NCBI GenBank assembly: GCA_027924645.1
Contig: BSBN01000252.1
Location: 62,001 to 126,000 of the forward strand
Source: Cunninghamia lanceolata
Taxonomy: Eukaryota; Streptophyta; Pinopsida; Cupressales; Cupressaceae
DNA: 64,000 bases
Reading direction: 5' to 3'
Positions within the stretch are counted from its first letter, which is position 1, and each line of letters begins with the position of its first letter. This document shows, piece by piece, positions 1 to 11,054 of the stretch. A program made the position numbers and the translations under genes. The notes below the pieces were generated by a model, which worked only from the letters and a program-made list of their open reading frames with translations, was not told the origin of the DNA and searched no databases.

Positions 1-99
1 TCCTCTATATGATGGGTAGTTGAGATTTCAGTCAAAAATTTCAAAATTTGCATGTCATAGGAAGTAGTAATGAGCTACCCACTTCCTAAGAATCTCTAG

Positions 100-2727
100 T
101 ATCTACATAGTGAACCACCTTAGGAAATTGGGTTTAGTCTAAATCAATTTTTCCTCTTTTGGAGGTCCATTTTTTAGCTCTTACAAATCATGCTCCAATG
201 CTAAAATTTTACTTCTAGATGCAGTTAACTCAGCCTATGTCTCTTAGTTCTTTTGAATAAATGTCACAAGAGCTCCCACCAAATTTTTGATGAGAGCCTT
301 AATTTTCTCATCCCTTATGGAGATAGCTTCCTAGAGATTCTCAATCTCTATAGATTGTGTCTCCATTTGGGTTGAAGTCTCTACATGCTTATTCAGTTGC
401 TCTTTTAGTGACAAAGTCCTAGCCTCCTTATCTACTAAAATAATTTTCAAAATTTTAATTTCTTCTTGTTGTTGTGTAATGAGAAGTTCTACTCTCAAGA
501 GCTCCATTTCTTGACATACCTATTGTTCCTCTATTATATTTTTTCTTTCTTTCTCAACCTCTATAGTTTATAGTTAATCCTTCCCCTTTGATGGGATTCT
601 ACATAGGGGAGATCTAGATGATTATGTTGTATCATCTTTTTTCTCAGACTCTACCTGCTTTAGAGGAGGAGTAGGCTATCTTGGAGGAGACTCTTTAGGA
701 GGAGACATAGGTTGCCTTGGAGGAGATCCTTCTAGAAGAGGAGGTATTTCTATTTCCAACATTAAAGTTAATATTTTTTCTTCTATAAGGCCCGTTGGGG
801 CCAGGGTATCTTCTTCTTGCATATTTTCTTCCTACAGTACTTTCAAAGTTTCAAATAAAAGTGGAATTTGTTCACTCTCTAGAGTTGGTGTTGTATCTTT
901 AGCTTGTAAACACACTTTCAATCTATTCTATCTCCAAAGGTGGCATTATGTCCTTAGTTTTGCAATGTAGCTATACTTTGCTCAAACTCTAGAGGTGACA
1001 TTATGTACTTAGTATACATAGTCTCTGAAGAAACAAGTATATTTGTAATATGTTCTCTCTCTGAAGTAGCTTTAGCCTATGTGCTCCCTAGAGTGGCTTC
1101 TAGTTGCAAGTTATATGAAAACATAGAAATATATTCCAATGGTCCTCCCTCTTGTGGTGTTAGAATATCTGAGAATAATTTCTCCAAAGGAAAGATAGCC
1201 TCAACTTGGGGGCTCTCTTGAGTTGGAACTATTGTGGAGTGGGGTTCCTCCATAGATGGAGAAATGATGCCCTAAGGGCTTATAGATGAAAAAATTATTG
1301 CTTTCAGAAGTTCTTCTAGAAGAGGAACAATTGGCATTTGAAGGCTTCCCATCTAAATATCAGAATCTTTAGGTGAAGGGGGAGCCTAAAATTGGGGCTC
1401 TTCGAAGGAGGAGTAGCCACTAAATGGGACTCTTCTAGGGGTAGTAAGGGTTCTTCCCTTGCTTCTTGATCTGTATCCATTTGCATGGGTTTTTAAACAA
1501 TAGTTTAAGACTAGGCCATTTTTTGAATGGCCTCAGCCACAACACTTTCTTCAACAAAAATGATTGGAACAGATACAACAACAAGAATTTAGGATAATTG
1601 AGCCATGCAGAATTTACTCCATTAGAGAGGGGGAGGCCTCTCAAGTGTTATTTTTGTTCATTTATTTTTCATTTGCCGTTGGGTTTCCTTCTCAGAATAT
1701 GACAAGATAACCTCAACAACTCTGATTGGTAGAGTTTGAGACATAGAAGTAGGCTTAGGCAATTGAATTTCAAAGGTTTTCAATGGTTGGTTAGTTGGTA
1801 AGTCTACAATAGCTATTTGAGTAGTTTCTTTAGGATCTTTTCTCATAGAGGTAGTAGTTTGTATCTCTGGAGATAATTGCTTTAGAGAGGTTTCCAACAC
1901 TACTTGTTGAGCAACACAAGAAATTGCTTTCTTAGTACCAAAATGGGTGATCCTTTTAGTATATGAGGTGGTCTTCTTAGTACTTGAAGTGGTTATCTAT
2001 TGGTTAGTATCAACATGGGTTTCTAGAGATTCATCTCCCTACTTCTACTTCTTAGCATCCTTTGCCAAGAATTCAACCCATTTATGGTCTATTGAATGAT
2101 GTTAGAGAATATGATGTCTACAGATCAACATTATTAACCCATGGTTTTTTAATGGCATAGTACCCTACTTATCTATCATTGTCTTTAGGGAGGTGAATAA
2201 ATATACAAGGAGATTAATTTGAAGGTCTAGTTTTTTAGCATCATTGTGCAAATGGCTCATCATGTGAAAGGCTAGGCCCGTGATTGCACCATATTTTCCT
2301 TCACACATGAAGAACTTATTGACCCAAATCACTATTGACTTATAGGGTTCAAGTGTACTGTCCATGTTGATTCCCTTATTATCACCCTTTCTACCTATTA
2401 TCAGCTAGGGATGTGGCTCACCTTCTTTACAATAATTCTCAAATAACTCATGATAAGAATTAGATTTTATCTAAAAGATATCTACACCTTCATCAAGAAT
2501 TTTAATAATTGTAGAGAGGATTTTCAAGCTTACCTTTATATTTTTTATAAGAACCCTGGAGTGTTCCCCCTCAAATTTCTAGACAAATCCTTCTATGATT
2601 TCTTCATTATACCCTTTGAACTTCCACAAAAACTAAGCCATCTAGCTGACTAGAAAATCTCTGCCACCTATTCATTTTCTAATAATTTATTTTCCAAGTC
2701 TAGTTTAGATTTTCTTTTGACTCCCAT
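100..2727 (-). pseudogene. Degenerate retroelement-associated ORF with coiled-coil C-terminus
   Basis: From an ATG at 2727 (MGVKRKSKLDLENKLL) the minus strand reads as a broken protein. After a frame change near 2640 it continues as a globular region (FKGYNEEIIEGF, then FMCEGKYGAITGLAFHMMSH at about 2310-2240). It then passes through a Lys/Thr/Ser-rich stretch (1900-1660), a Pro-rich stretch (about 780-640, SPPKESPPR) and a heptad-like coiled coil (about 560-150, SLKEQLNKHVE). Many stops interrupt it, mostly TAG. The globular domain plus coiled coil recalls anonymous ORFs repeated in fern and gymnosperm genomes; this is memory of a pattern, not a search result. It lies just downstream, on the minus strand, of a primer-binding-like site at 3139-3156, as a gag-position ORF would. 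No RT or integrase is visible. Function unknown. Confidence 0.45.
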
Positions 2728-3138
2728 TGTTGCTTTCCTTTGCACACCTTAATTTCAAAATTTAGACATAATTTCACAATAAAATTTAGACTGGCCTTCA
2801 AACAACTTATACAGGGTTTAAAAACATGTCTTCATGCTCTAAAGATGGTTTACATGCAAAATAGTATAGAAATTTATGGAGAGTAGAAAGGTAGAAGATA
2901 ACAAGAAGTTACATTGTTGCAGAAGGTTTAAATTTGTCATAATAAATGCACCATACATTCCAATTATTAAAAAAATTCCTTTTTTTGAATCTTGCATGTT
3001 TTGGAAATGACTATAGGGTATGAAAATATGGTGAGATAACATTTGGCAACCATGAGTAGTTAAGATTCATACTAATTAAATACTTTTGTGAAAGAAATTA
3101 TTGTTACACAAGATAAAATACAATGCATACCTAGCCAT

Positions 3139-3156
3139 TCCTTGCCAATGTCACCA
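3139..3156 (-). other. Primer-binding-site-like sequence
   Basis: The minus strand reads TGGTGACATTGGCAAGGA, which resembles the TGGCGCCGTTGCCGGGGA type of plant Ty3/gypsy primer-binding site (about 12 of 18 matches, most differences transitions). It sits 8 bases inside a possible LTR end (TGTCGC at 3165 on the plus strand) and about 410 bp upstream of the minus-strand ORF at 2727. Spacing and orientation fit an LTR element, but the site is decayed. Confidence 0.35.
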
Positions 3157-3164
3157 AGAAATTA

Positions 3165-4985
3165 TGTCGCTAACATGTGCTGGCACTTGACTGGCCTAAG
3201 TGTGATGACATCCATGTTGTGAGATGTGATGTAGTTGTCATTTATTATGGTAAGATGTGATGAAACTTTCATTTATTATGGTATTTTAATTTTGATGATT
3301 GTAATATGAACTATGAAGGTACTACCAAAATTATTATATGGTTATGCGATGAATGCTAGAGGTGAAGTTCTTGGTGGATCAATAGTACAAATTTTGGAGT
3401 TATCTTAGGAGTGGTGATAGTGGGTGTGACTCTAAAGTTATTATTATATGGACACTCTAGAAAGATGCAATTAAAAAATCATGAAACGTTGCTAAGGAGA
3501 CACTCCAAAAGAAAGAGATGGATGACTCTAAAAATATCACTAAAGAGATGTTATGGAGGATGAAGTGAATGGCTCCAGAAACATCGCTAAGGAGATGTTC
3601 CAAAGGATGAACTGAATGGCTCTAGAAACATCACTGAGGATATGTTCTAGAGGATAAATTGAATAGCTCCAAAATGCATTTCTAATGAGATGTTCTAGAG
3701 GATGAACTAAATGGCTCTAGAAACATCATTGAGGAGATGTTACAAAGGATGAACTGAATGGCTCCAAAAACATCACTAAGGAGATGTTCTAGAGGATGAA
3801 TTGAATGGCTCCAAAAACATCACTGAAGAGATGTTCTAGAGGATGAACTAAATGAATCCAAAAAAATCATTGAGGAGATGTTTATAAGAATGAATTGAAT
3901 GGCTCCAGAAACATCACCGAGGAGATGCTTTGGAGGATGAGCTAAGTAGCTTTGAAAATATCATTGAGGAGATGTTCTAGAGAATGAATTGAATGGTTCT
4001 AAAAACATCACTAAAGATATGTTATAGAGGATGAAGTGAATGGCTCCAAAAACATCACTAAAGAGATATTCTAAAGGATGAATTGAATGGCTCTAGAAAG
4101 AGGATAAACTTAACATCTCCAAAAACATTGGTGAGGAGATGTTCCAGTGGATGAACTAAATAACTCTAAAAACATCACTAAGGAGATGTTTCATAGATGA
4201 ACTAAATGGCTCTAAAAATATCTCTGAGGAGATGTTCCAAAGGATGAACTCAACGACTTTAAAAACATCACTAAGGAGATGTTTCGAAGAATAAATTGAA
4301 TGGCTTTTGAAATATTGTTAAAGAGATGTTCTAGAAGATGAAGTGAATGACTTTGGAAACATCATTGAGGAGATGTTCCTAATGATGAATTGTATGACTC
4401 TAGAAACACCACCAAGGATATGTTCTAAAGGAAGAACTAAATGGATTTAGAAAAATCACTAAGGAGATGTTCTAGAGGATGAAATGGAGGATTGGAACAC
4501 ATATATCTAGAGGCATTGTTGACAGGATACTCCAAAGGAAAGGAAAACATAAACTACTTTAGAGACACTATTGAAAGGATGCCCTAGAGGAGAGGACGTG
4601 AGTGGCTCTGGAGACATCAATAAAAGGATTCTCCAAAGGAGATTAAAGACATAAACAATTTTGGAGTCACCATTGAAAGGTTGCTATGTAGGAAATGAGA
4701 GCACAAATGACTCCAATGACATTGTTGAAAGGATGCTCTAGAAGAGATGAAAAAGATGATCAACTCTAGAGATATTATTGAAAGGATCCTCTAGAGGAGA
4801 TAGGAGCACAAACCACTTTAGAGACATCATTGAAAGGATGCTCTGGAGAAAATTGAAATGATTCATCTAAAGGCCATTTTTGAGTTTCTGAAGTGCATAT
4901 TTCTATAAATACTTCTAGAGTTGGTTATTTTACTTAATACTTCCTAAAAATATACTATGAAAGGGGAGGGCACCTTCACACAATA
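3165..4985 (-). repeat. Possible LTR enclosing a minisatellite
   Basis: The segment lies between the primer-binding-like site at 3139-3156 and the integrase C-terminus of the neighbouring gypsy element. It begins TGTCGC and has a minus-strand TATA-like TATTTATA near 4905-4915, about where an LTR promoter would lie. Most of it is the 47/52-bp minisatellite. No second LTR copy or target-site duplication was found, so the boundaries and the LTR identity are inference. Confidence 0.28.
3450..4860 (+). repeat. 47-bp minisatellite, grading into a 52-bp variant
   Basis: The motif GAGATGTT(C/A)...GGATGAA...AATGGCTC...AAACATCACTGAG recurs head to tail. Unit starts at 3545, 3592, 3639, 3687, 3734, 3781 and 3828 give a 47-bp period, held with drift to about 4490 (about 21 units). 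From about 4560 the same theme (GGCTCTGGAGACATCA, then AAAGGAT) repeats with starts at 4574, 4623, 4676, 4728, 4781 and 4833, a spacing of 49-53 bp. The period is not a multiple of three and stops are frequent, so it is not a coding repeat. Divergence between units suggests an old array. Confidence 0.9.
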
Positions 4986-4989
4986 GGTA

Positions 4990-6130
4990 TCTATCTAAGA
5001 CTATTATTTTGATGAACTCATCCTTACTAGTTGGTTTCTGATATAAACATAATCTATGACCATTTACTAGTAGAGTCCTGGTATCTTCATTGATGGGATT
5101 CAATCTTACAACTCCATTTTAAAAATTCCCCCTAACTAATAAGGACCTAACCATTGAGTTCAAAGTTTACCTATAAGATCCTTGTATTTGGAGTCAAACA
5201 ACAATGCCTAGTCTCCACTTTGGAATTCCTTCTTCTTGATGTGTTGGTGATGACAAGACTTCCTCTGCTACTAAACCAACTCAGTCTACGAAATGGCTTC
5301 CAATATTAACTCATCCAATTTGTTGAGTTGTAAAATCATTTCTTGTTGTTTATGGTTGAGATCAAGGCCTACATTCATGGTCGTCCAAAGTGTTTGTAGT
5401 TCAGACTCAATAGGTAAGATTAGATTTTTACCAAAAACTAGCTCAAAATGTGTGGACCTTATAGTTAATTTCCATGTTGTATTATAGGTCTAGACTACCT
5501 CATGTAATTTTCTTGCCCAATCCTTTTTGCTAAATGAAACTATTTCTCTCAGGATTTTCTCCAAATCCCTATTAGTGACTTCCACTTGACCATTTTCTTA
5601 TGGATGGTATGGTGATAATTTCTTATGACTGACTTGGTAATGGTCTATGAAAGTAAACAACACTTTGGACATTAACTGGGGCCCTTGATCTATAACAATG
5701 GGTCTTGGAGCTCCAAACCACAAAAATATTATGTTATATAGGAAATCAACAACTTGTTCCTCCCTTGCAACCTTTAATGCCTACAATTGTGCCCACTTTG
5801 TGACATAATCTGTACATACCAAGATATATTACTTCCCTTGAGATGGTGGGTCAATAGGTTTGATGAAATCTATCCCCCATTTCTCAAATGGTTCTAAAAC
5901 CACTTTAGAATGGAGGGGCATTTTGTTGAGCATTTTGTGCCATCCCATCTTTAGAGTTCATCACATTGTTTGACGTATCTCTTTATATCCTTATACATAG
6001 AAGGTTGGTAATACCAACCCCAAAGATTTTGTGCTATCCTCTTGGCTAAATAATATCCTCCAGTGGCTTCATCATGGTAGGCTTTTAAAATGTTATAAAA
6101 TTCATCTTCATGTACACATCTATGCATACA
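4990..6130 (-). pseudogene. Gypsy integrase remnant
   Basis: The N-terminal zinc-binding region is visible at about 6100-5950 (AYHDEATGGYYLAKRIAQ, then YVKQCDEL): the second His is Tyr and the last Cys is Leu, so the HHCC site is broken. The catalytic core follows (WGIDFI, then YILVCTDYVTKWAQ, then SPYHPXENGQVEVTN), giving recognisable parts of the DD35E fold. The C-terminal end reads NGVVRLNPI and LVNGHRL, typical of gypsy integrase tails. Several frameshifts and TAG stops make it non-functional. Confidence 0.8.
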
Positions 6131-6297
6131 TAATTAGGTCCACATTTAAATAAAATGTCATTAAACTATTTAAAATTTGCACTAGTAATGATGAGATTCT
6201 TTCTTTGTTTAACAAAAAAATGGGATGGAAATTCCCTTATAGCCAAATAATTGGCTATATTAGCAAACCGAGGTGTGTGAATAGAAACAACAAAAAG

Positions 6298-6675
6298 TTA
6301 TTGATTTGTAAAATCATCCTTAATAGGTTCTTTTCTAACACCTACACAATAAATTCTAGATATGAAATTGGAAACTACGTTGAATTTCCCAATCTTGTCT
6401 ATTATAGTTACATTGAATTCTTGCAATAATAACAACCATATAATTATTCCACCACTAACCACTAGTTTATTAATTAGATACTTGATGACAGAATGATTAG
6501 TACTAACTATTATCTTGTATCTAGTAACATATTGATGGCATTTGTTAATGGTGTGAACTACTACAACTAACTTGCATTCTATAGTGGTATATTTTTTCTC
6601 TATAGGAGCTAGATTCTTGTTGTTGATGTATATTGTACACTTTTCTCCTTCCTCATCTTCTTGGCCTAATACCAC
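6298..6675 (-). pseudogene. Gypsy RNase H domain remnant
   Basis: A 125-residue open stretch reads VLGQEDEEGEKCTIYINNKNL, then YTTIECKLVVVVHTINK, then STNHSVIKYLINK and VTIIDKIGKFNVVSNFISRI. This follows the RNase H pattern of Ty3/gypsy polymerases: GAVLxQ, the Glu of the ErELLA motif, the TDH motif (here TNH) and NVVADxLSR (here NVVSNFISR). The Asp of both TDH and VADxLSR is replaced by Asn, so catalysis would be lost. It lies between RT and integrase in the expected order. Confidence 0.85.
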
Positions 6676-6869
6676 TCCTATTGCATTTTTTGAGGTATCT
6701 ATGTAGGTATAAATGATAATCTCTAGTTAGGGCCTCTCAAGATTGGGGAAATTGTTAGTTTTTCTTTAATCAATTCAAAGGATTCTTGGAATTCTTATGC
6801 CCATGTACCTGTAATGTCTTTTTAAAGAAGGGAGAACAATGAAGCCACTATTTTACTCAATCCTTCTAT

Positions 6870-7620
6870 GAATCTTTGATAATACTTGGCATGACCCAAC
6901 AAAATTTTGACATTAGTTTAGTATTTTGGCAATTCCAACTATTTAATGACTTCTATTTTCTTGGGGTCTACTTGAATACCTTTAGTAGAGGTATGATTCC
7001 CCAATACAATCCCTTGATCAAACATAATGAGACATTTCTCATGAATCAAGGACAACTGATGTTCTTCACATCACTTTAAAACTCTATCCAAGTTCTAGAG
7101 GGCTTCTTCAAAGGTACTACCGTGGATAGTAAAATTGTCCATATAGACTTCCATATAATCGTTTACTAGCTCTGCAAAAATGGTGAAAACAACTTGCTAA
7201 AATGTGGTTAGAGCATTGCATAATCTAAAGGGAAGGACTCAATAAGTGAAGGTATCACATGGGAAAGTGAAAGTGGTTTTTCCTTGATCCTTTAGAGCCA
7301 CTTGGATTTGTTTGTAGCCACTAAATCCATATAGGAAGGAGAAGTAAGTTTTTCCCATTGAATTATCAAGAACTTGATTGATAAATGGTAAGGCAAAGTA
7401 ATCCCTATGCTTTTTTCAATTCTCTATAATCAACACAAACTCTCCATTTCCCTCCCAATTTGGGAACAATAGTGAATAGTGACACCCATTTGTTGTTGAA
7501 AATTAGGTGGATGAATTCTACTTGCAAGATCTTTTTAATTTTAGTTTTAACTATCTCCTTTAATGAAAGATCGATTCTACACTATGGTTGCCTCACCGGT
7601 CTCACATCCTCAGTGTATTT
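6870..7620 (-). pseudogene. Gypsy reverse transcriptase remnant
   Basis: The catalytic motif is readable at 7145-7131 as VYMDNFTIHG, where active gypsy RTs have YMDDF; the second Asp is Asn. Downstream it reads CEEHQLSLIHEKCLIM, GNHTSTKGIQVDPKKIE and GHAKYYQRFI, matching the end of the palm and the thumb/connection of plant gypsy RTs. Upstream, the fingers region (about 7600-7300) is frameshifted. Broken in several places. Confidence 0.8.
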
Positions 7621-8049
7621 ATGATGGGTGTATATTTTTAAGTGATTCATCCTCATATCCTTATAGTTCCATGCAAAATCTTTGGTATGGTTGATGAGGA
7701 CATCAAATAATTTAAGTTCTTATTGATCTATTAACCAACTATTGATGTTCAAGGTTTTCTCAAGTAAGATCATGAATTTCTTTATGCTAGGATGACTAGA
7801 GGAGATGATGTTAATTTCACTCATTGGTGTGTTAAGGAAGTAATAGTGAGGTTGCAACATATGGAAAGTGGTTATATCTTTTAAGAAGTTCTCTCCTCTT
7901 GGGATTACATTTTCCAAGTGGCATTGAAATTCCTTGAGAAAGTCTCTTCAGTCATCTTGAACAAATTCCCCCATGCTCATCTATAGAAGGGATTGAAGGT
8001 CACTTTCATCTTCATAATATATTTCATTATTTAACTCTAGGGAATCATA

Positions 8050-8560
8050 AAAGGTGGGGTTATCCTCCAATTCTTTTGTGTGTTGTTTTATCATCCCCTT
8101 AGCCAAGTAGGATAAGTTTTCTTGATTGTTGGTTTGATCTGGTTCATCTATCCAAACATTTCTATTCATTGTTGGAGATGGTTTTGTGAGAGGGTACAGA
8201 GAAAAATGTTTGACATTGATTCCATTAGAGATTGTCATTCCCCCAGATCTATAGGTACTAAGGGCAACCACTATTTCCAACCATGGCCTTCCCAAAATTA
8301 GCAAATAAATTTCCTTTGGATTTTGTGACTAGAGTATTAGGAAATCCACTAAGTACTCCCAAGAGTTTATCATCACAAAAATGTTTTCTATGACCACCTT
8401 TGGGATGGTGACCTACCAGTCAACCATCTACAAAATAGCACTAGTGGATTGTAGTCCAATCAAGGATATAGTTTCCATAACTTCCATAGTCATGATGTTA
8501 ATGGAAGCTCCAAGGTCAACTAATGTGTTGGGAATTTCTACATCCTTGATTAACACAATG
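8050..8560 (-). pseudogene. Gypsy aspartic protease remnant
   Basis: The minus strand reads IPNTLVDLGASINIMTMEVM around 8520-8495, with the catalytic Asp in the DLGAS form used by some plant gypsy lineages in place of DSGA. It continues LQMVDWQVTIPKVVIENIFVMI and, from 8304, LILGRPWLEIVVAL, the ILGRPWL end motif of retropepsins. A frame change separates the two halves near 8310-8330. The tail after ILGRPWL (ending ...DESDLQSLL) is the spacer towards RT. Confidence 0.8.
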
Positions 8561-9004
8561 ATCATAGGGCTACTTGGATCACCATATTTTGGTGGAAGAA
8601 GTTTTCTAAAAAGGAGGGACCTAGTATGTGACCATCCATTTGGATGGTATTGGTCTACTTTTTCTTCCTACCAGAGGTTTTGATATAGAGCTTCTTGACC
8701 GGTTGATTCAACTCCAAAATTTCTTTAATCACCTACTATAATGGAACCTCAATGTTCAATCTTTTTATTTCCTAAATGAGTCTCATCTCAAATAGAAGTG
8801 TTGAATTTGGAGAGAGTTTTGGAGCTTGTGTTCTTAGTCTTTAGGAAAAGGAGCATGCTTCAAAATGGGTTTAATATGTGGCTCTATAATGGCTAGAGTT
8901 CTTGCATTGTTGTTGATCCTAGGGTTTAATTCTAGAAGAGCTCAAGTAGATGGTCTAGTGTTATTTCTGAAGGAGTTTGCCATTGTGACCATGGAAGAAG
9001 ACTT

Positions 9005-9300
9005 TAAAATGCCTCTAGATGGATACACTTGAGGAGCGCCAAAAGGTGCTTTTGAAGATTCTCTAGAGAAATAGTGTGAAGGAATTTTTGGAGCTAGTTT
9101 TGATGAATCTCTAGAGAAAAACTCCAAAGAGGTGTTGGAAGACAACTTCAGTGGTTCTCTAGAAAGGTGTTTCAAGGTAGCTCAAGAAATTAGTCTTGAT
9201 GATTCTCTAGAAAAGTGTCCCAAGACAACTCCAAAATCCATCTTCAAAGAGTCTCTAGAAGACTGTTGGGGTTCCAGATCACTAGATTCCATCTTATTTT
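9005..9300 (-). repeat. 48-bp (16-codon) in-frame tandem repeat
   Basis: The plus-strand motif CTCTAGA recurs at 9012, 9061, 9109, 9157, 9205 and 9253, a period of 48 bp (49 once). The minus strand reads a 16-residue repeat with the theme F-S-R-E-S-S-K (SREPLKLSSN, FSRDSSKLAPK, FSRESSKAPFG). Forty-eight is a multiple of three and the frame is open over four units, so this was probably a repeated Ser/Arg-rich protein segment between gag and protease. Confidence 0.7.
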
Positions 9301-9479
9301 TACAAAATGTATCTTCTTCATTATCTATTATCTCCACTATAGTGGGTCATAAAAGTTTAGGAAGCATATTTTTTAACCTAAGCTAGATACTCCCACAATG
9401 TATAGTATTAATGTCAATCATGTTCTCTAATTCTATAGAGTAAATAGGAGTAGTTGGTCTATTATTTTTAGGGATTTCT

Positions 9480-9912
9480 AATGGTTGATCTAGGAGCTAA
9501 GGTTGTGCCACAATGTTTATTCGAGATTGAGATAGTGCATTTTGTAGAGGGGGAAACCAAGTTTGTTGCTATTTTTACATGCATCATGGACCTTGATAAA
9601 ATTGATTGTAAGGCAGGATCCAATTCAGTGCTGCGATTGGAGGCTACCATGTTTGTTGTGGCTAATTAGGCTATTAAGGATTTGACCATGGATAACTAGA
9701 CCATTCTTAGGATTCCCATGAATAGGGTCCCCATTGCTACGACATTTGATGATTGGGCCATGGTATTGACCAAGGGTTGTTACTCTAATTCATTTATGGA
9801 CACCAAGAGGATTTGTTTGAGGAATATTTATAAGGAAAAATTCAACCTTGATGTTGTCCCATGTAATTTTACTCCTCTTCAACTAGTGGAGCCTTTTTCT
9901 TTTAATTTTTAA
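9480..9912 (+). pseudogene. Unidentified plus-strand ORF fragment inside the gypsy region
   Basis: Two open stretches in the same plus frame (9481-9669 and 9718-9912) join across two TAG stops. They read MVDLGAKVVPQCLFEIEIV, then FDDWAMVLTKGCYSNSF and FNLDVVPCNFTPLQLVEP. The run lies opposite to the surrounding gypsy element, between gag and the 48-bp repeats. I do not recognise it. It could be an inverted insertion, a captured fragment, or chance. Confidence 0.3.
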
Positions 9913-10759
9913 TTGCTTGCATAAGTTCTGAATCATCTTTGGGATTGTTCTTATCACAAACCTGGCAGATGTCTATCTTTCCCAGAGGGCATTCTCTCAA
10001 CAAATGTTTATTGTGGTACCTAAGATAGTAGATAGAAAGGGATTTAATGTTTTTATTTATAGCTTGTATCTCATCCAACGTGGTGTTTAGATAGACTAGG
10101 ATATCAATTTTCAAGTTAGAAATCTCTTCCATGAGTTGTCCTATTTCATTTATCTCTTTTACTACGCGGGACTTCCTAATTCTCCCTTGTGCTCATGAAT
10201 AATTTCCACATAGCTTTGAAATGTCTTGGAGGCTTAAGTTGGTAACATCCTCTTTTCCCATAAGGTCAAGGGAATCCTAATGTTCTTCCTCCAAACCTTA
10301 TAAGAATATTGTTTTAACCAGTTCAGGGTTTAAAAAAAGGAATCGGTCTAAGTAATCTTCCATGCTTTCATCCTCTTTCTATTTCAAGTGTAAGAGCTCC
10401 TCATTTCTATCCCCTATTTGAAAATAGTCCTGACATTTATCCAAAAATATTATTTCCATCTCTTCCCATGAATTAATAGACCTAGTAGATAGTCCCATGA
10501 ACCATCGTATTGTTGAGTCTTTCATGGTTAAAGGAAATAACTTTAGTTTTATGTTAGCTAACTTTTAGACATAATTTTGACAAAGAACTTTATATTCAAA
10601 CAAAAATTAATCTAGGTCCTTTGTGACCATACCATGAAAGGTGGGTAGGATAGAAGGAGAAATATTTTTCATGGGGGTGTCTTCAACGAGGTTCAAATTA
10701 ATTGGGTAAGTGAATGTTTTTTGCCCCCTTCTCTCTTGACATTTGTTATGGTTCTCCAT
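9905..10759 (-). pseudogene. Gypsy gag remnant
   Basis: Starts at ATG 10759 (MENHNKCQERRGQ). It continues with SPSILPTFHGMVTKDLDQFLFEYKVL, LKLFPLTMKDSTIRWFMGL, SWEEMEIIFLDKCQDYFQIGDR and EDESMEDYLDRF, the conserved core of plant Ty3/gypsy gag capsid domains. The distal part, LLRECPLGKIDICQVCD at about 10010-9955, is Cys-containing but not a canonical zinc knuckle. Stops fall mostly as TAG or TAA at Gln-like positions. Gag forms the virus-like particle. This copy is inactive. Confidence 0.8.
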
Positions 10760-11032
10760 GTTTTGCTTTGGAATATCTTCCTTTGGTTTCTCATTTTATA
10801 TGGCTTGATAAGGAGTTTTAGGCTGCTCTTGTTCAAAAAGATGATTACAAGGTTCTTCTCTTAAAGCTACATTCCCTTGATGTTTAGTTGTTACTTCTTG
10901 GTTTTGGAGGTTTTTGGTAATAAACCTACCATATGAGTCTCTTTTTTTTACTATGCAAGTAAAGGAACTTTTTCTACCAAAAGCTACTAGCTTAGACTAC
11001 CTAACCTTGACCCTAATAAAACTTATATGAGT

Positions 11033-11050
11033 CCCCAACAATGACATTAA
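11033..11050 (-). other. Decayed gypsy primer-binding site (candidate)
   Basis: The minus strand reads TAATGTCATTGTTGGGGA. Against the plant gypsy type TGGCGCCGTTGCCGGGGA, every aligned difference after the first base is G to A or C to T. It lies about 275 bp upstream of the gag ATG at 10759, and a possible LTR end (TGATGAGG) starts at 11055. The position and the transition-only differences support it, but it was picked by eye. Confidence 0.4.
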
Positions 11051-11054
11051 AAAG

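Larger units (their letters stand above)
4990..10759 (-). mobile_element. Decayed Ty3/gypsy retrotransposon (internal region)
   Basis: On the minus strand the order is gag (10759-9905), protease (about 8560-8050), reverse transcriptase (about 7620-6870), RNase H (6675-6298) and integrase (about 6130-4990), the gypsy order. All parts are broken by stops and frameshifts. A decayed primer-binding site may lie at 11033-11050, upstream of gag. No LTR pair could be aligned by eye: the segment to the left (3165-4985) carries a minisatellite that is absent on the right. The protease has the DLGAS signature of one group of plant gypsy elements. An old, dead insertion. Confidence 0.85.

Noticed and set aside
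3450..4860. Minisatellite as a repeat protein gene
   Set aside because: The 47-bp period is not a multiple of three and all frames carry frequent stops.
4955..4990. AAAGGGGAGGGCA as a polypurine tract for the gypsy element
   Set aside because: It is on the plus strand, whereas the gypsy element reads on the minus strand.
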